Shown piece by piece: positions 7,424 through 16,698 of a stretch of DNA of 64,000 bases (position 1 is the stretch's first letter; every line of letters starts with the position of its first letter). This DNA comes from Pseudomonas protegens CHA0 (GTDB taxonomy: Bacteria > Pseudomonadota > Gammaproteobacteria > Pseudomonadales > Pseudomonadaceae), in assembly GCF_000397205.1 (NCBI RefSeq), contig NC_021237.1, positions 1,117,001-1,181,000 on the forward strand, read 5' to 3'. The position numbers and the translations under genes were made by a program. The notes beneath the pieces are model-generated. The model was given only the letters and a program-made list of their open reading frames with translations, ran no database searches and was not told the DNA's origin.

Positions 7424-8800
7424 TCAGCATTCCACCCAGCTCACTGCCAGGCCGCCCCGTGAAGTCTCTTTGTATTTGTCATGCATGTCGGCGCCGGTAT
7501 CGCGCATGGTGCGGATCACCCGGTCCAGGGAAATGAAATGCTTGCCGTCACCGCGCAGGGCCATCTGGGTGGCGTTGATCGCTTTCACCGCGGCAATCGC
7601 GTTGCGCTCGATGCAGGGCACCTGCACCAGGCCGCCCACCGGGTCGCAAGTCAGGCCGAGGTTGTGTTCCAGGCCGATCTCGGCGGCGTTTTCCAGTTGC
7701 TCGGGCGTGGCACCGAGGACTTCCGCCAAACCCGCAGCGGCCATGGCGCAGGCCGAGCCCACTTCGCCCTGGCAGCCGACTTCGGCGCCGGAGATGGAGG
7801 CGTTCTTCTTGCACAGGATGCCCACGGCGGCGGCACCGAGGAAAAAGTTGAGGATGTCGTCGTCACAGGCCTGCGGGTTGAACTTCATGTAGTAGTGCAG
7901 CACCGCCGGGATGATCCCCGCCGCGCCGTTGGTGGGCGCGGTGACCATGCGCCCGCCGGCGGCGTTTTCCTCGTTCACGGCCAGGGCATAGAGGTTGACC
8001 CACTCCATGGCCGAGAGGGTCGAGGTGATGACATTCGGCTTGCCGATTTCCAGCAGGCTGCGGTGCAGCTTGGCGGCGCGGCGGGGTACGTCGAGGCCGC
8101 CGGGCAGGATGCCTTCGTGGCGCAGGCCCTGTTCCACGCATTCGCGCATCACCGACCAGATGTGCAGCAGGCCGCTGCGGATCTCGGCGTCGCTGCGCCA
8201 GGCCCGTTCATTGGCCAGCATCAGTTCGCCGACCCGCAGCTTATGGGTCTTGCACAGGGCCAGCAGTTCAGCGGCACTGTTGAAGTCGTAGGGCAGTTGG
8301 ACACCGGTGGTGGTTTCGGCACCGGCCTCGACCTGGGCCGCTTCGATGATGAAGCCGCCACCCACCGAGTAGTAGGTCTGCTCCAGCAGCTTGCCCTGCT
8401 CGCCAAAGGCGGTCAGGGACATGGCGTTGGGGTGGTAGGGCAGGCTTTCGTCCAGCAGGAGCAGGTCCTGCTGCCAGTCAAAGGCAATGAGGCTGTGCCC
8501 GCCCAGCAGCAGTTGGCCGCTGTCGCGCAACTGCTGGATGCGAGGGTTGATGCTGGTGGGGTCGATGCTGTCTGGCCATTCACCCATCAGCCCCATGACA
8601 CTGGCGCGGTCGGTGGCATGGCCGACGCCGGTGGCGGACAGCGAACCATAGAGACGGATCTGTACCCGCTGCACCTGGTCTTGCAGGCCCTGCTCGAACA
8701 GCGCCTGGGCGAAGGTCGCGGCGGCGCGCATCGGGCCCACGGTGTGGGAGCTGGAGGGGCCGATACCGACTTTGAAGAGATCGAAAACACTGATAGCCAT
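7424..8800 (-). CDS. sdaA: L-serine ammonia-lyase, single-chain iron-sulfur type
   Basis: 458 residues, standard for the fused alpha/beta bacterial L-serine dehydratase that converts L-serine to pyruvate and ammonia with a [4Fe-4S] cluster. The N-terminus [20 protein letters not shown] carries the SSSHT substrate loop. The C-terminal half has the cluster cysteines: [19 protein letters not shown] and [14 protein letters not shown]. The [12 protein letters not shown] loop is conserved. It is first in the operon with the serine transporter. Divergent from a LysR-type gene (135-base gap), which is the likely regulator. Confidence 0.93.
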   Translation of the reverse strand: MAISVFDLFKVGIGPSSSHTVGPMRAAATFAQALFEQGLQDQVQRVQIRLYGSLSATGVGHATDRASVMGLMGEWPDSIDPTSINPRIQQLRDSGQLLLGGHSLIAFDWQQDLLLLDESLPYHPNAMSLTAFGEQGKLLEQTYYSVGGGFIIEAAQVEAGAETTTGVQLPYDFNSAAELLALCKTHKLRVGELMLANERAWRSDAEIRSGLLHIWSVMRECVEQGLRHEGILPGGLDVPRRAAKLHRSLLEIGKPNVITSTLSAMEWVNLYALAVNEENAAGGRMVTAPTNGAAGIIPAVLHYYMKFNPQACDDDILNFFLGAAAVGILCKKNASISGAEVGCQGEVGSACAMAAAGLAEVLGATPEQLENAAEIGLEHNLGLTCDPVGGLVQVPCIERNAIAAVKAINATQMALRGDGKHFISLDRVIRTMRDTGADMHDKYKETSRGGLAVSWVEC

Positions 8801-8935
8801 GCTAAAGCCTTACAAGCAATGGAAGGTGGATCGCTGCCATTTTTTGTAGGCCAAGCGCAATGTCGGCGATACTGCCCGCCTCGGTCAGCACTGACCAACG
8901 AAACTTCCTAAGAGATCCTTTAGCAGGGCTAAACG

Positions 8936-9883
8936 ATGAGCCGACAATTTCATGCCCAGACCTATGTCTGGCTGCATGTGTTTTCCTGTGCCGCGCGGCA
9001 CCTGTCTTTTACCCGGTGTGCCGAAGAGCTGCACATCACCCCGGGGGCGGTCAGCCAGCAGATCCGCCAGTTGGAGGAGCGCCTGGGTTTTCGCCTGTTT
9101 CACCGGCGGCCCCGGGGGGTGGAGCTGAGTGCCGAAGGCCAGCGGCTGGCGCTGACGGTGAGCGAGGCCTACGGCAGCATCGACGCGGAACTGCGGCGCC
9201 TGGATGCGGGGATGATCGGGGGGACCTTGCGCTTGCGCTCGATCCCGTCGTTTCTCGGCAAGTGGCTGACTCCGCGCCTGCCGCGCCTGCAGCAGCGTTA
9301 TCCGGAGATCCAGCTGCGGCTGGTGGCCGAAGACAGCAGCGTGGCCCTGCACGAGGGCGACTTCGACCTGGCCATCGACCTGAACGACGGCAGCTACCCC
9401 GGCTTGCAGTCCACCGCGTTGCTGGATGAGCAGATTTTCCCGGTCTGCGCGCCGAGTCTGCTGCGGGGCCGTCCGCCGTTGCACGGTCCGGCGGACCTGG
9501 CGCATTTTCCATTGCTGCACGACATCACCGCCTGGCGCGGCAGCTATGAATACGCCGAGTGGGAGTTCTACCTCAATGCCATCGGCTTCGAGGGCGCGGA
9601 CGTGCGTCGTGGCCATACCTTCAATCGCAACCACCTGACCATCGAGGCGGCGATTGCCGGCATGGGCGTGGCGATTGCCCGGCGCACCCTGCTCAATGAC
9701 GAACTGGAGCGTGGCACCCTGATCGTGCCTTTCGGCCTGGCGGTGCCCAACCACAAACGCTACGTGCTGCTCTATGCGCCGGGCGCCCTGAGCCATCCGG
9801 GCGTACGCGCGGTGCATGACTGGCTGGTGGAGGAAGCGGAGATCTTTCGCGGCTTGCACCCTCTGGGCGAGGGGCAGCTGTGA
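8936..9883 (+). CDS. LysR-type regulator, probable activator of the serine operon
   Basis: 315 residues. A winged helix-turn-helix lies at residues about 10-70 (SFTRCAEELHITPGAVSQQIRQLEERLG), followed by the LysR substrate-binding fold. GcvA/DsdC-type features are seen (RLRSIPSFLGKWLTPRLPRL, DLAIDLNDG). LysR regulators normally act on a divergent neighbour, here sdaA-sdaC. The ligand is unknown and could be serine or a related amino acid by context. ATG at 8936. No LysR box could be assigned with certainty. Confidence 0.85.
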   Translation: MSRQFHAQTYVWLHVFSCAARHLSFTRCAEELHITPGAVSQQIRQLEERLGFRLFHRRPRGVELSAEGQRLALTVSEAYGSIDAELRRLDAGMIGGTLRLRSIPSFLGKWLTPRLPRLQQRYPEIQLRLVAEDSSVALHEGDFDLAIDLNDGSYPGLQSTALLDEQIFPVCAPSLLRGRPPLHGPADLAHFPLLHDITAWRGSYEYAEWEFYLNAIGFEGADVRRGHTFNRNHLTIEAAIAGMGVAIARRTLLNDELERGTLIVPFGLAVPNHKRYVLLYAPGALSHPGVRAVHDWLVEEAEIFRGLHPLGEGQL

Positions 9884-9992
9884 GCGGTTTTGACTGACGC
9901 ATGGGGCGGGTTAACTCCCGACCTTAACAGCGCCTTTGCGGTTTGTCCGGCTTTATTTGCGTATGAATATTTATCTTTTTTAAGGGGTTGAA

Positions 9993-10061
9993 ATGTTCGT
10001 CGCCGTGCCTAATTGTGTAATCAAGAGGTCACGAAATGCAGGTTCATACGCATTGCCTTGA
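9993..10061 (+). CDS. Possible small peptide ORF upstream of the HPF-like gene
   Basis: A 22-codon frame (MFVAVPNCVIKRSRNAGSYA, then Leu-Pro) preceded by a good ribosome binding site, AAGGGG, five bases before ATG. It lies in the 213-base gap before the HPF-like gene. It could be a leader peptide or a small membrane-active peptide; it may equally be chance. Nothing in the sequence gives a function. Confidence 0.3.
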   Translation: MFVAVPNCVIKRSRNAGSYALP

Positions 10062-10096
10062 CCCTCTTACGAGCAAGCTGAAATAAGGGAAGAACT

Positions 10097-10504
10097 ATGC
10101 AAATCCAAGTCCATAGCGATAACCATATTCAAAGCAGCCTTCGGATGGAGGAGTGGGTGCGCAGCACCGTTGAAAGCACGCTCGAACGCTACGAAGAAGA
10201 CCTGACCCGGGTAGTGGTCCACCTGCGGGACGAGAACGGTGGCAAGTCGGGTCCGGACGATATGCGCTGCCAGCTGGAAGCCCGTCCGAAAGGTCACCAA
10301 CCGGTTTCTGTGACCCACAAGGCCGACACCCTGGAGCAGGCCCTCGACGGCGCCACCGTCAAGTTGGAAAGTGCCCTGGAGCACATGTTCGGCAAATTGC
10401 GCGGCAAACGTGCGGCAGCGGTGCCCACAGCCGATGGCAGCGAGGCAGATGCCCTGCTCGAAGAAGAATTCCTGGAGAACCAACAGGCCGCGCTCAATAG
10501 CTGA
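10097..10504 (+). CDS. HPF/RaiA-family ribosome-associated protein
   Basis: 135 residues. MQIQVHSDNHIQSSLRMEEWVRSTVESTLERYEEDL fits the beta-alpha-beta start of the ribosome hibernation factor/YfiA fold, and DDMRCQLEARPKGHQPVSVTH..TLEQALDGATVKLESALE the following strands and second helix. It is probably a ribosome-binding stress protein. The C-terminal tail is acidic and Ala-rich instead of the dimerisation domain of long HPF. It is not in the rpoN context where the classical hpf is found, so I leave the symbol open. A strong terminator follows at once. Confidence 0.78.
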   Translation: MQIQVHSDNHIQSSLRMEEWVRSTVESTLERYEEDLTRVVVHLRDENGGKSGPDDMRCQLEARPKGHQPVSVTHKADTLEQALDGATVKLESALEHMFGKLRGKRAAAVPTADGSEADALLEEEFLENQQAALNS

Positions 10505-10529
10505 CGGCCGAGTTTCACCCCCCAACCGG

Positions 10530-10560
10530 ACGGGCCTGCATTGCAGGCCCGTTTTGCTTT
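10530..10560 (+). terminator. Rho-independent terminator after the HPF-like gene
   Basis: A GC-rich stem ACGGGCCTGCA pairing with TGCAGGCCCGT (10530-10540 with 10542-10552), followed by TTTTGCTTT. It lies 26 bases after the stop codon and also separates this gene from convergent fecA. Confidence 0.9.
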
Positions 10561-10574
10561 GTGGGGAAAATTAA

Positions 10575-12935
10575 TCAGAACGCCACGGAGGTCTGCACAT
10601 AGAGCGTGCGGGGCTCGCCTACGTACTTGCCCTTGTTGTTGTCGTCGAAGGAACGGGTGAAGTACTGGTGGTTGAAGATGTTCTTCACCCCCACCGCCAC
10701 GTTCAGGTCCGACAGTTGCGGGCCGAAGTCATACCCGGCGCGGGTGCTGAACAGCATGTAGCCGGGGATGCGCCCGGTGCTGCCATCGGCGCTTTCGGCA
10801 CGGGTGTTGGCATTGTCGGCAAACTGGCTGCTCTGGTAGCTGCTGTCGAGGTTGAGCTTCCACGGGCCTTCGGTGTAGCTCACCCCCAGGGTGCCCTTGT
10901 GCTTGGAAGAGAAGGGCGCGCGGTTGCCCTTGTTCGGGCCGTCTTCACGAATGGTGGCATCGACATAGGCGTAGGTGGCGTAGACATCGAAGCCCGCCAG
11001 CGCCGGGGCCAGGCCATCCAGGGCGTAGCTGACGCTGCTCTCGATACCCTGGTGGCGAGTCTCGCCCCGGGCGATCACCGTGTCGTTGGTCTGGTTGCTG
11101 TCGTACTGGTTGTCGAAGTTGATCAGGAAAGCGCCGATCTCCGCCCGCAGGGTGCCGTCGTCATAGCGGGTGCCCAGTTCCCAGGTGCGGGCTTTCTCCG
11201 GCTTGACCTCGCCACTGGCCACGCGGTTGGGCATCTGGCTGTATTGCACGCTGCCGAAGGAACCTTCGGTGTTGGCGTAGAGGTTCCAGCTCTCGTTGAG
11301 GTGGTACATCACATTCAGCGCCGGCAGCGCGGTGTTGTAGTCACCCTTGTATTTGACGTGGGTGAGGTTGTTGCTCTGCTGCGACTCGATCATCTCGTAG
11401 CGGATGCCCGGGGTCAGGGTCCACTTGCCGATATCGATCCGGTCATCGACGAAGAACGCATGGGCTTCGGTGCCGCCACGGGTGTCGCGGTCATTGCGGC
11501 TGTTGCTGGTGGGCAGTTGCTGGTTGGCGGTCAGCGGCGTGCGATAGCGCAGTTCATGACCGGCTTCGTTGATGTAGCGGTAGCCGACGCCCACTTCGTG
11601 GCTGCTGTCCCCCAGGTCGAAGCCTTGGGCGAAACGGGTTTCCAGGCCGCGTACCCAGTATTCGCGAGGCGACAGGGAGAGGAAGCTGCCCTGGTCCAGG
11701 TAACCGCTGCGCAGGGTCTTGGTGAAGAAGCTGTTGACGGTGAATTCGCGGCGGTCTTCCTGGTAGCGGTAGCCGACGTTGAACATCGTGCGCCGGCCCC
11801 AGAACTTGTCGTAGGGGCGGGTCGACTGGTACGGGTCGGCCTTGTAGTCCGCCACGTTCAGGCCGCCGGGCATGTCCGCCTCACCTTCGTAGTACTGGGC
11901 CATGGCATTGAAACTGTTGGCTTCATCGAGCTGGTACTTGCCCTTGAGGATCAGGTCGTCGATCTGCGTGTCGCTGTGTTCGCGCCAGTCGCCGCCGCGG
12001 GTGCCGGAGTACAGCAGGGCGCCGCCCAGGCCGTTGTCGGCGGTGCCACCGGCCAGCAGGTTGCCGGTGGTCTTGAAGCCGTCATGGCTGGAGGAGGGGC
12101 TGGTTTCGGTCTGGAAGCCGCCCTTGACCGTCGGCGCGTCGGGAATTGCCCGGGTCACGAAGTTGACGATGCCGCCGACGTTCTGCGGGCCATAGCGCAC
12201 CGCGCCACCACCGCGCACCACGTCCACTGCATCCATGTTGCCCATGCTGATGGGGGCAAACGACAGTTGCGGCTGACCGTAGGGGGCGAAGGGTACCGGG
12301 ATACCGTCCATCAGCACCGTGGAGCGCGAGGCCAGGCGCGGATTGAGGCCGCGGATGCCGAAGTTCAGCGCCATGTCGTGGCTGCCGGTGCCGTTGTTGT
12401 CCGGTGCGTTGACCCCGGGAATCCGATTGAGCACGTCCCGCGCCTGGGTGGCGCCCTGGCGTTCGAACTCCTCGCGACGGATCACGTCCCGGGCCCCTGG
12501 GTGCTCGAACACATCGCTTTGCTGGGCATCGCCGAGCCAGTCGCCGACCACGCTGGAGGCGCCCAGGTGCAGCGGCTGCGCAGCGGCCTCGGGGCTGGCC
12601 GGTTGCAGGCTGAAGGCATTGTTGCCCTCGGCCCGGGCTTGCAGGCCGGTGCCTTGCAGCAGAACGTTCAGGCCTTCCTGCGGGCTGTACTGGCCTTGCA
12701 GGCCACGGCTTTGCACGCCACTGGTGACGTGTGAGCCGAAGGAGATCAGCACCCCGGCTTGCCGGCCGAACTGGTTCAGGGCGTTTTCCAGCGAGGTCGG
12801 GGCGATGTGATAACTCTGGGCCTGGGCCTCGGCGGCCTGGACCAGGGGCAGGCTGGCCAGGCTCAGGCTGGCCCCCAGCAGCAAGTGGCGCAGGGTACGG
12901 GCCAGAGGCGTGAGGCAGGTGGGTTGCTCGGTCAT
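10575..12935 (-). CDS. fecA: FecA-type TonB-dependent ferric siderophore receptor with signalling domain
   Basis: 786 residues. Signal peptide at residues 1-36 (LLLGASLSLASLPLVQA). An STN signalling domain follows (LENALNQFGRQAGVLISFG..LQGQYSPQEGLNVLLQGTG), then the plug domain (DVLNRIPGVNAPDNNGTGSH) and a 22-strand barrel ending with aromatic VQTSVAF. The stretch FGIRGLNPRLASRSTVLMDG and the following GIPVPFAPYGQPQLSFAP are extremely close to E. coli FecA, so ferric citrate (or a very similar chelate) is the likely ligand. The ATG at 12935 follows AGGA and fits the signal peptide; a longer upstream frame is rejected. It is third in fecI-fecR-fecA order. Confidence 0.92.
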   Translation of the reverse strand: MTEQPTCLTPLARTLRHLLLGASLSLASLPLVQAAEAQAQSYHIAPTSLENALNQFGRQAGVLISFGSHVTSGVQSRGLQGQYSPQEGLNVLLQGTGLQARAEGNNAFSLQPASPEAAAQPLHLGASSVVGDWLGDAQQSDVFEHPGARDVIRREEFERQGATQARDVLNRIPGVNAPDNNGTGSHDMALNFGIRGLNPRLASRSTVLMDGIPVPFAPYGQPQLSFAPISMGNMDAVDVVRGGGAVRYGPQNVGGIVNFVTRAIPDAPTVKGGFQTETSPSSSHDGFKTTGNLLAGGTADNGLGGALLYSGTRGGDWREHSDTQIDDLILKGKYQLDEANSFNAMAQYYEGEADMPGGLNVADYKADPYQSTRPYDKFWGRRTMFNVGYRYQEDRREFTVNSFFTKTLRSGYLDQGSFLSLSPREYWVRGLETRFAQGFDLGDSSHEVGVGYRYINEAGHELRYRTPLTANQQLPTSNSRNDRDTRGGTEAHAFFVDDRIDIGKWTLTPGIRYEMIESQQSNNLTHVKYKGDYNTALPALNVMYHLNESWNLYANTEGSFGSVQYSQMPNRVASGEVKPEKARTWELGTRYDDGTLRAEIGAFLINFDNQYDSNQTNDTVIARGETRHQGIESSVSYALDGLAPALAGFDVYATYAYVDATIREDGPNKGNRAPFSSKHKGTLGVSYTEGPWKLNLDSSYQSSQFADNANTRAESADGSTGRIPGYMLFSTRAGYDFGPQLSDLNVAVGVKNIFNHQYFTRSFDDNNKGKYVGEPRTLYVQTSVAF

Positions 12936-13137
12936 GAAGGTGGGTCCTGAGAAGGGGGAATCAAGGTGGCTTTCCTTCTCTGTCACTTGAACCTGGAGAA
13001 ACGGCTCATGGGCGGTGGTTTTTTTTCGGTGCCGGGGCGGGCGGCGATTGGTTTGCGGGGGCTTGGGTGCGGCCCGGGTCAAGGGCGCGTCCCCTGCGGA
13101 GCCGGTTGCAGCCCGCGGCAGCGGCGACAGAGTGCCG

Positions 13138-14103
13138 TCAGGCGCGGGCCTGGACGGTGACCCAATAGCGGGTGAAGCGACGTACCTTGACCGGCAGGCT
13201 GATCTCCAGCAGGTCGAGAATCCGCTCGCTGTCATCCAGGGGGTAGCTGCCGGAAATCAGCAGGTCCGCCACCTGCGCATCACAGTTGAGCTGGCCGCGG
13301 CGGTAGCGCCCCAGTTCGTCGAGAAAGTCCGCCAGGCGCATGTGCGCTGCCACCAGCATGCCTTCGCTCCAGGCGCCGCTGCCGGCATCCAGGGCCCGGG
13401 GAGCTTGCCAGCTGTTGCCGGTGAAGTTCAGTTGCTGCCCGGCCGCCACCTGGGGCGGGGTTGTGGCGTAGTCCAAGGGCGTCACGCCGACGGTTCCGGA
13501 GAACACCGCCAGTTGGGTGTAGTCCTTGAATTGGCGCAGGTTCAGCCGCGCGCCTTGCGGGCTTACCTGCCCTTGTGCGGTCTGCACCCGCAGCGGCCGG
13601 GCATCCTGGGCACTGGTGAGCATGATCTCGCCCTCCAGCAGGCGGATCAGCCGTTGCTGGCCATCAAAGCGCACATCCACCGCGCTGCTGGTATTGAGCT
13701 GCAACTGGCTGCCGTCGCTCAGTTGCAGTTTGCGCCGCTGCCCCAGGGGGCTGCGGTAATCCGCCAGCAGTGGCGGCAGCGGGTTGTGTTCGCGCAGGCC
13801 CCAGGCGGCGGCCGAGCCGGCGCCGAGAATCAGCAGCAGCTTCAGTGCCTGGCGCCGGCTGGCGGATTTCGGCGCGTTCAGGGCGGCGTGGGCCAGGGGC
13901 GAAGACAGGCCACGCAGGCGCTGGTTGACGCGCTGGATATGCTCCCAGGCCCGCTGATGTTCGCTGTGGGCATCGTGCCATTGCTGCCAGGCCTGTTGCT
14001 GGCGCGGGCTCAAGGGCCCGCCCTGCATTTCGAGCAGCCAGTGCACGGCCTGTTCGGCCACCTGGTTGCTGAAATCGGGCTGGCCATTGAGGTGTGGGTT
14101 CAT
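13138..14103 (-). CDS. fecR: FecR-type anti-sigma/sigma regulator
   Basis: 321 residues. The N-terminal cytoplasmic domain (EQAVHWLLEMQGGPLSPRQQQAWQQW) is the DUF4880 sigma-binding segment. A single membrane anchor follows at about residues 85-105 (ALKLLLILGAGSAAAWGL), then the periplasmic FecR domain (SPLGQRRKLQLSDGSQLQLN..VRFDGQQRLIRLLEGE). It should pass the signal from the STN domain of FecA to FecI. An RR pair before the anchor resembles a Tat motif. Eight bases separate it from fecI upstream. Confidence 0.9.
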   Translation of the reverse strand: MNPHLNGQPDFSNQVAEQAVHWLLEMQGGPLSPRQQQAWQQWHDAHSEHQRAWEHIQRVNQRLRGLSSPLAHAALNAPKSASRRQALKLLLILGAGSAAAWGLREHNPLPPLLADYRSPLGQRRKLQLSDGSQLQLNTSSAVDVRFDGQQRLIRLLEGEIMLTSAQDARPLRVQTAQGQVSPQGARLNLRQFKDYTQLAVFSGTVGVTPLDYATTPPQVAAGQQLNFTGNSWQAPRALDAGSGAWSEGMLVAAHMRLADFLDELGRYRRGQLNCDAQVADLLISGSYPLDDSERILDLLEISLPVKVRRFTRYWVTVQARA

Positions 14104-14111
14104 CGAGGCAC

Positions 14112-14630
14112 TCACAGGGCGAAGTAGCAGCGCATCGCCGCTTTGTTCAGGTGGCGTTTGACCGTGGCGATGGAGATATTCAGCTCCCGGGCGATTTCGC
14201 CGTAGGTCAGGCCGTCCAGCTGGCACAGCAGAAAGGCTCGCTTGACCGGCCGCGGCAGGCCGTCGAGCAGGCTGTCCAGATCCATCAGGGTTTGCAGGAT
14301 GATGGCCCGCTCTTCCTCGGAGGGCGCCACCTGTTCAGGCATCTGCGCCAGGGTTTCCTGATAGGCCCGCTCCAGGTCCTGGCGCCGGTAGTGGTTGAAC
14401 AGCACGCGCTTGGCGATGGTGGTGAGAAACGCCCGGGGCTCGATCAGGGCCGGTGTTTCCCGGGCGCTGAGTACCCGGATGAAGGTGTCCTGGGCCAGGT
14501 CTGCGGCGCTGTGGGGGCAGCCGAGCCGGCGCCGCAACCAGGTGTTCAACCAGCTGTGATGGGCCTGGTAGAGGCCTTCGACGGTAGCGGTGTGGGACAA
14601 GCCGGACGCTCCTGCACCGAGATGGCGCAT
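14112..14630 (-). CDS. fecI: FecI-type ECF sigma factor
   Basis: 172 residues. Region 2 is visible as LGCPHSAADLAQDTFIRVL and PRAFLTTIAKRVLFNHYRR; region 4 as LDGLTYGEIARELNISIATV, the helix-turn-helix that reads the -35 element. The sequence is close to E. coli FecI (RDPRSFLCTIAKRV type segment). It should direct RNA polymerase to the fecA promoter when ferric ligand is bound outside. A Fur box lies about 100 bases upstream between this gene and the divergent DUF3649 operon. The start at ATG 14630 lacks a strong ribosome binding site. Confidence 0.9.
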   Translation of the reverse strand: MRHLGAGASGLSHTATVEGLYQAHHSWLNTWLRRRLGCPHSAADLAQDTFIRVLSARETPALIEPRAFLTTIAKRVLFNHYRRQDLERAYQETLAQMPEQVAPSEEERAIILQTLMDLDSLLDGLPRPVKRAFLLCQLDGLTYGEIARELNISIATVKRHLNKAAMRCYFAL

Positions 14631-14730
14631 AAGAGAACAAGAATTGTTCGCATTGTAGTGGGGCGATATGGCATTCGGCAATCCGCCCGCATCGCCGGCA
14701 GCCAGTGGCTGTGCCTGGGCTTTTTTGCAT

Positions 14731-14755
14731 ATGAGAATATTTATCATTATTATCG
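14731..14755. promoter_or_regulatory. Fur box between fecI and the DUF3649 operon
   Basis: The 19-mer at 14733-14751 (GAGAATATTTATCATTATT) matches the classical Fur consensus GATAATGATAATCATTATC at 14 of 19 positions, and the surrounding ATG-rich tract extends the match. Its place in a divergent gap fits iron repression of both units. Confidence 0.75.
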
Positions 14756-14821
14756 TGCGCCTGTTGGCTCCGGGTGCTTGCGTGGCATCCCGGGCTTCTC
14801 CCTTCGTATCCAGGTCCAAAC

Positions 14822-15127
14822 ATGAAAAGCAAGGCCGGCGGGCTCCCCGCTTCCTATCGTCTGGCGGTTGCCTCGCGGGTCTGCGCCGCAGTCCTGGGGG
14901 GCTACCTGCTGGCGGCGCTGTCCAGTGTCTGCCTGACCCTGTTGCTGCCTGGCCCCAGGGTCGATGCCGTGCTCAGCGGGATGCTCCTGTCCTTCGTGTT
15001 CTACCTGCTGGCGGTGCTCTGGTGCTTCGCCTGTCGCAGTGCCTGGCAGGCCTGGGCCGGGGTATTGCTGCCGAGCCTGGTGCTGGCGCTGGTGAGCGGC
15101 AGTCTCTACTGGGCGGCCTGGTCATGA
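14822..15127 (+). CDS. DUF3649 domain inner-membrane protein
   Basis: 101 residues with three predicted membrane helices (VCAAVLGGYLLAALSSVCLTLLL; MLLSFVFYLLAVLWCFACRS; GVLLPSLVLALVSGSLYWAAW). Fits the DUF3649 family, small membrane proteins almost always found directly before PepSY-TM and DUF3325 proteins in siderophore-linked operons. Its TGA overlaps the ATG of the next gene (ATGA, 15124-15127). The ATG at 14822 has AGGTCC upstream. Regulated by the Fur box at 14731-14755 by position. Confidence 0.8.
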   Translation: MKSKAGGLPASYRLAVASRVCAAVLGGYLLAALSSVCLTLLLPGPRVDAVLSGMLLSFVFYLLAVLWCFACRSAWQAWAGVLLPSLVLALVSGSLYWAAWS

Positions 15128-16698
15128 AGGAGGGGTTGCGGCAATCCATGGCCTGGCTGCACACCTGGAGCGGGCTGCTGCTGGGCTGGTTGCTGTTCGC
15201 GATTTTCTTCACCGGCACCCTGTCCTACTTCAAGGCGGAAATCACCCACTGGATGCAGCCCGAGGCGCCGGCCCGCGCCCTGAACGCCGACGTCAGTCTG
15301 GAGCTGGCCCAGCGCTACCTGGAACAGCACGGCCAGGGCGCCCAGCGCTGGTTCATCGACCTGCCGGACCCGCGCCAGCCGCTGCTGGCGGTGGCCTGGC
15401 AGGCGCCGAGCGCCCCCGGCGAGCGCGGCGTGTTCACGGAAAAGCTCCTGGACCCCGGCACCGGCAGCGAAGTGCATGTGCGCGATACCCGTGGCGGCGA
15501 GTTCTTCTACCGCTTCCACTTCCAGTTGCAGATGCCCTATCCCTGGGGTCGCTGGCTCTCGACCCTGGCGGCCATGGTGATGTTCGTGGCGCTGATCAGC
15601 GGCATCATCACCCACAAGAAAATCTTCAAGGACTTCTTCACCTTCCGCCCGCGCAAGGGCCAGCGCACCTGGCTCGACGGGCACAACGCGCTGGGCGTGC
15701 TGGTGCTGCCGTTCCACTTGATGATCACCTACAGCAGCCTGGTGATCTTCATGTCCATGGTCATGCCGGCGAGCATCCAGGTGGCCTACAAGGGTGACAG
15801 CAACGCCTACTTCAAGGACCTGCGGCCGGCCAGCAACAACACCCCGGCGGCCGGTCGGGCAGCGCCCCTGACCGCCCTCGACCCGCTGCTCGAACAGGCC
15901 CTGGACCATTGGCCGGGGGGCCGGGTGCAGCGGCTGGTGATCAATCACCCGGGGGATGCCAACGCTTCGGTGCACGTGATGCGCCACAGCGCCGACCGGG
16001 TGGTGCGCGATGGGGGCAGCACCCTGTCGTTCAACGGGGTCAGTGGCCAGCTGTTGCAGGCCAGTCCGGAACAATCCCTGCCCAAGGCCATCAGCGGCAG
16101 TTTCTATGGTTTGCACATGGGGCTGTTCGCCGGTCCGCTGTTGCGCTGGCTGTACTTCGCCTGTGGCCTGGCAAGCACCGCGATGATCGGCACCGGGCTG
16201 GTGCTCTGGCTCGGCAAGCGCCAGCTCAAGCACGCCAGGAGCCCGGCGCTGCCCTTCGAGCTGCGTCTGGTGCAGGTGCTGAACCTGGCCAGCATGGCCG
16301 GGCTGGTGCTGGCTGTGGCCGGATTCTTCTGGGCCAACCGGCTGTTGCCGGTGACCCTGGCCGAACGTGCCGATTGGGAGGTCAACGGCTTCTTCATGCT
16401 GTGGGGCCTGAGCTTGCTGCATGCCGTGCTGCGGCCGGAGCGTCGTGCCTGGGTCGAGCAACTGAGCCTGGCGGCCTTGCTGTTCGCCGGCATTCCTTTG
16501 CTGGACGTCCTGACCAGCCCGAGCCGGGCCGACGGCCTCATGGTCCGCGGCGACTGGATGCTGGCAGGCTTCGACCTGACCTGCCTGGGCAGCGGCCTGT
16601 TCCTGGCCTGGGCGGCGCGCAAGATGCATCGCGGCCAGCCGGCGGCGGCCCGTGCCGCACGACAACGGCCACCGGCCCCTGACACCGAGGTGAACTGA
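15124..16698 (+). CDS. PepSY-associated TM protein, probable siderophore-iron reductase component
   Basis: 524 residues. An N-terminal HTWSGLLLGWLLFAIFFTGT helix is followed by periplasmic domains, then GRWLSTLAAMVMFVALISGI, LDGHNALGVLVLPFHLMITY, LLRWLYFACGLASTAMIGTG and three more helices. This is the PepSY_TM arrangement with conserved His residues in the helices that may bind haem. Relatives such as FoxB/FpvG/PiuB take part in releasing iron from siderophores at the inner membrane. Translationally coupled on both sides: it overlaps DUF3649 by four bases and abuts DUF3325 with no gap. Confidence 0.85.
   Translation: MKEGLRQSMAWLHTWSGLLLGWLLFAIFFTGTLSYFKAEITHWMQPEAPARALNADVSLELAQRYLEQHGQGAQRWFIDLPDPRQPLLAVAWQAPSAPGERGVFTEKLLDPGTGSEVHVRDTRGGEFFYRFHFQLQMPYPWGRWLSTLAAMVMFVALISGIITHKKIFKDFFTFRPRKGQRTWLDGHNALGVLVLPFHLMITYSSLVIFMSMVMPASIQVAYKGDSNAYFKDLRPASNNTPAAGRAAPLTALDPLLEQALDHWPGGRVQRLVINHPGDANASVHVMRHSADRVVRDGGSTLSFNGVSGQLLQASPEQSLPKAISGSFYGLHMGLFAGPLLRWLYFACGLASTAMIGTGLVLWLGKRQLKHARSPALPFELRLVQVLNLASMAGLVLAVAGFFWANRLLPVTLAERADWEVNGFFMLWGLSLLHAVLRPERRAWVEQLSLAALLFAGIPLLDVLTSPSRADGLMVRGDWMLAGFDLTCLGSGLFLAWAARKMHRGQPAAARAARQRPPAPDTEVN

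Noticed and set aside
12936..13137. FecI-type promoter before fecA
   Set aside because: A GGAAAG stretch is present at a sensible distance but I could not find a -10 element that fits, so no site is claimed.
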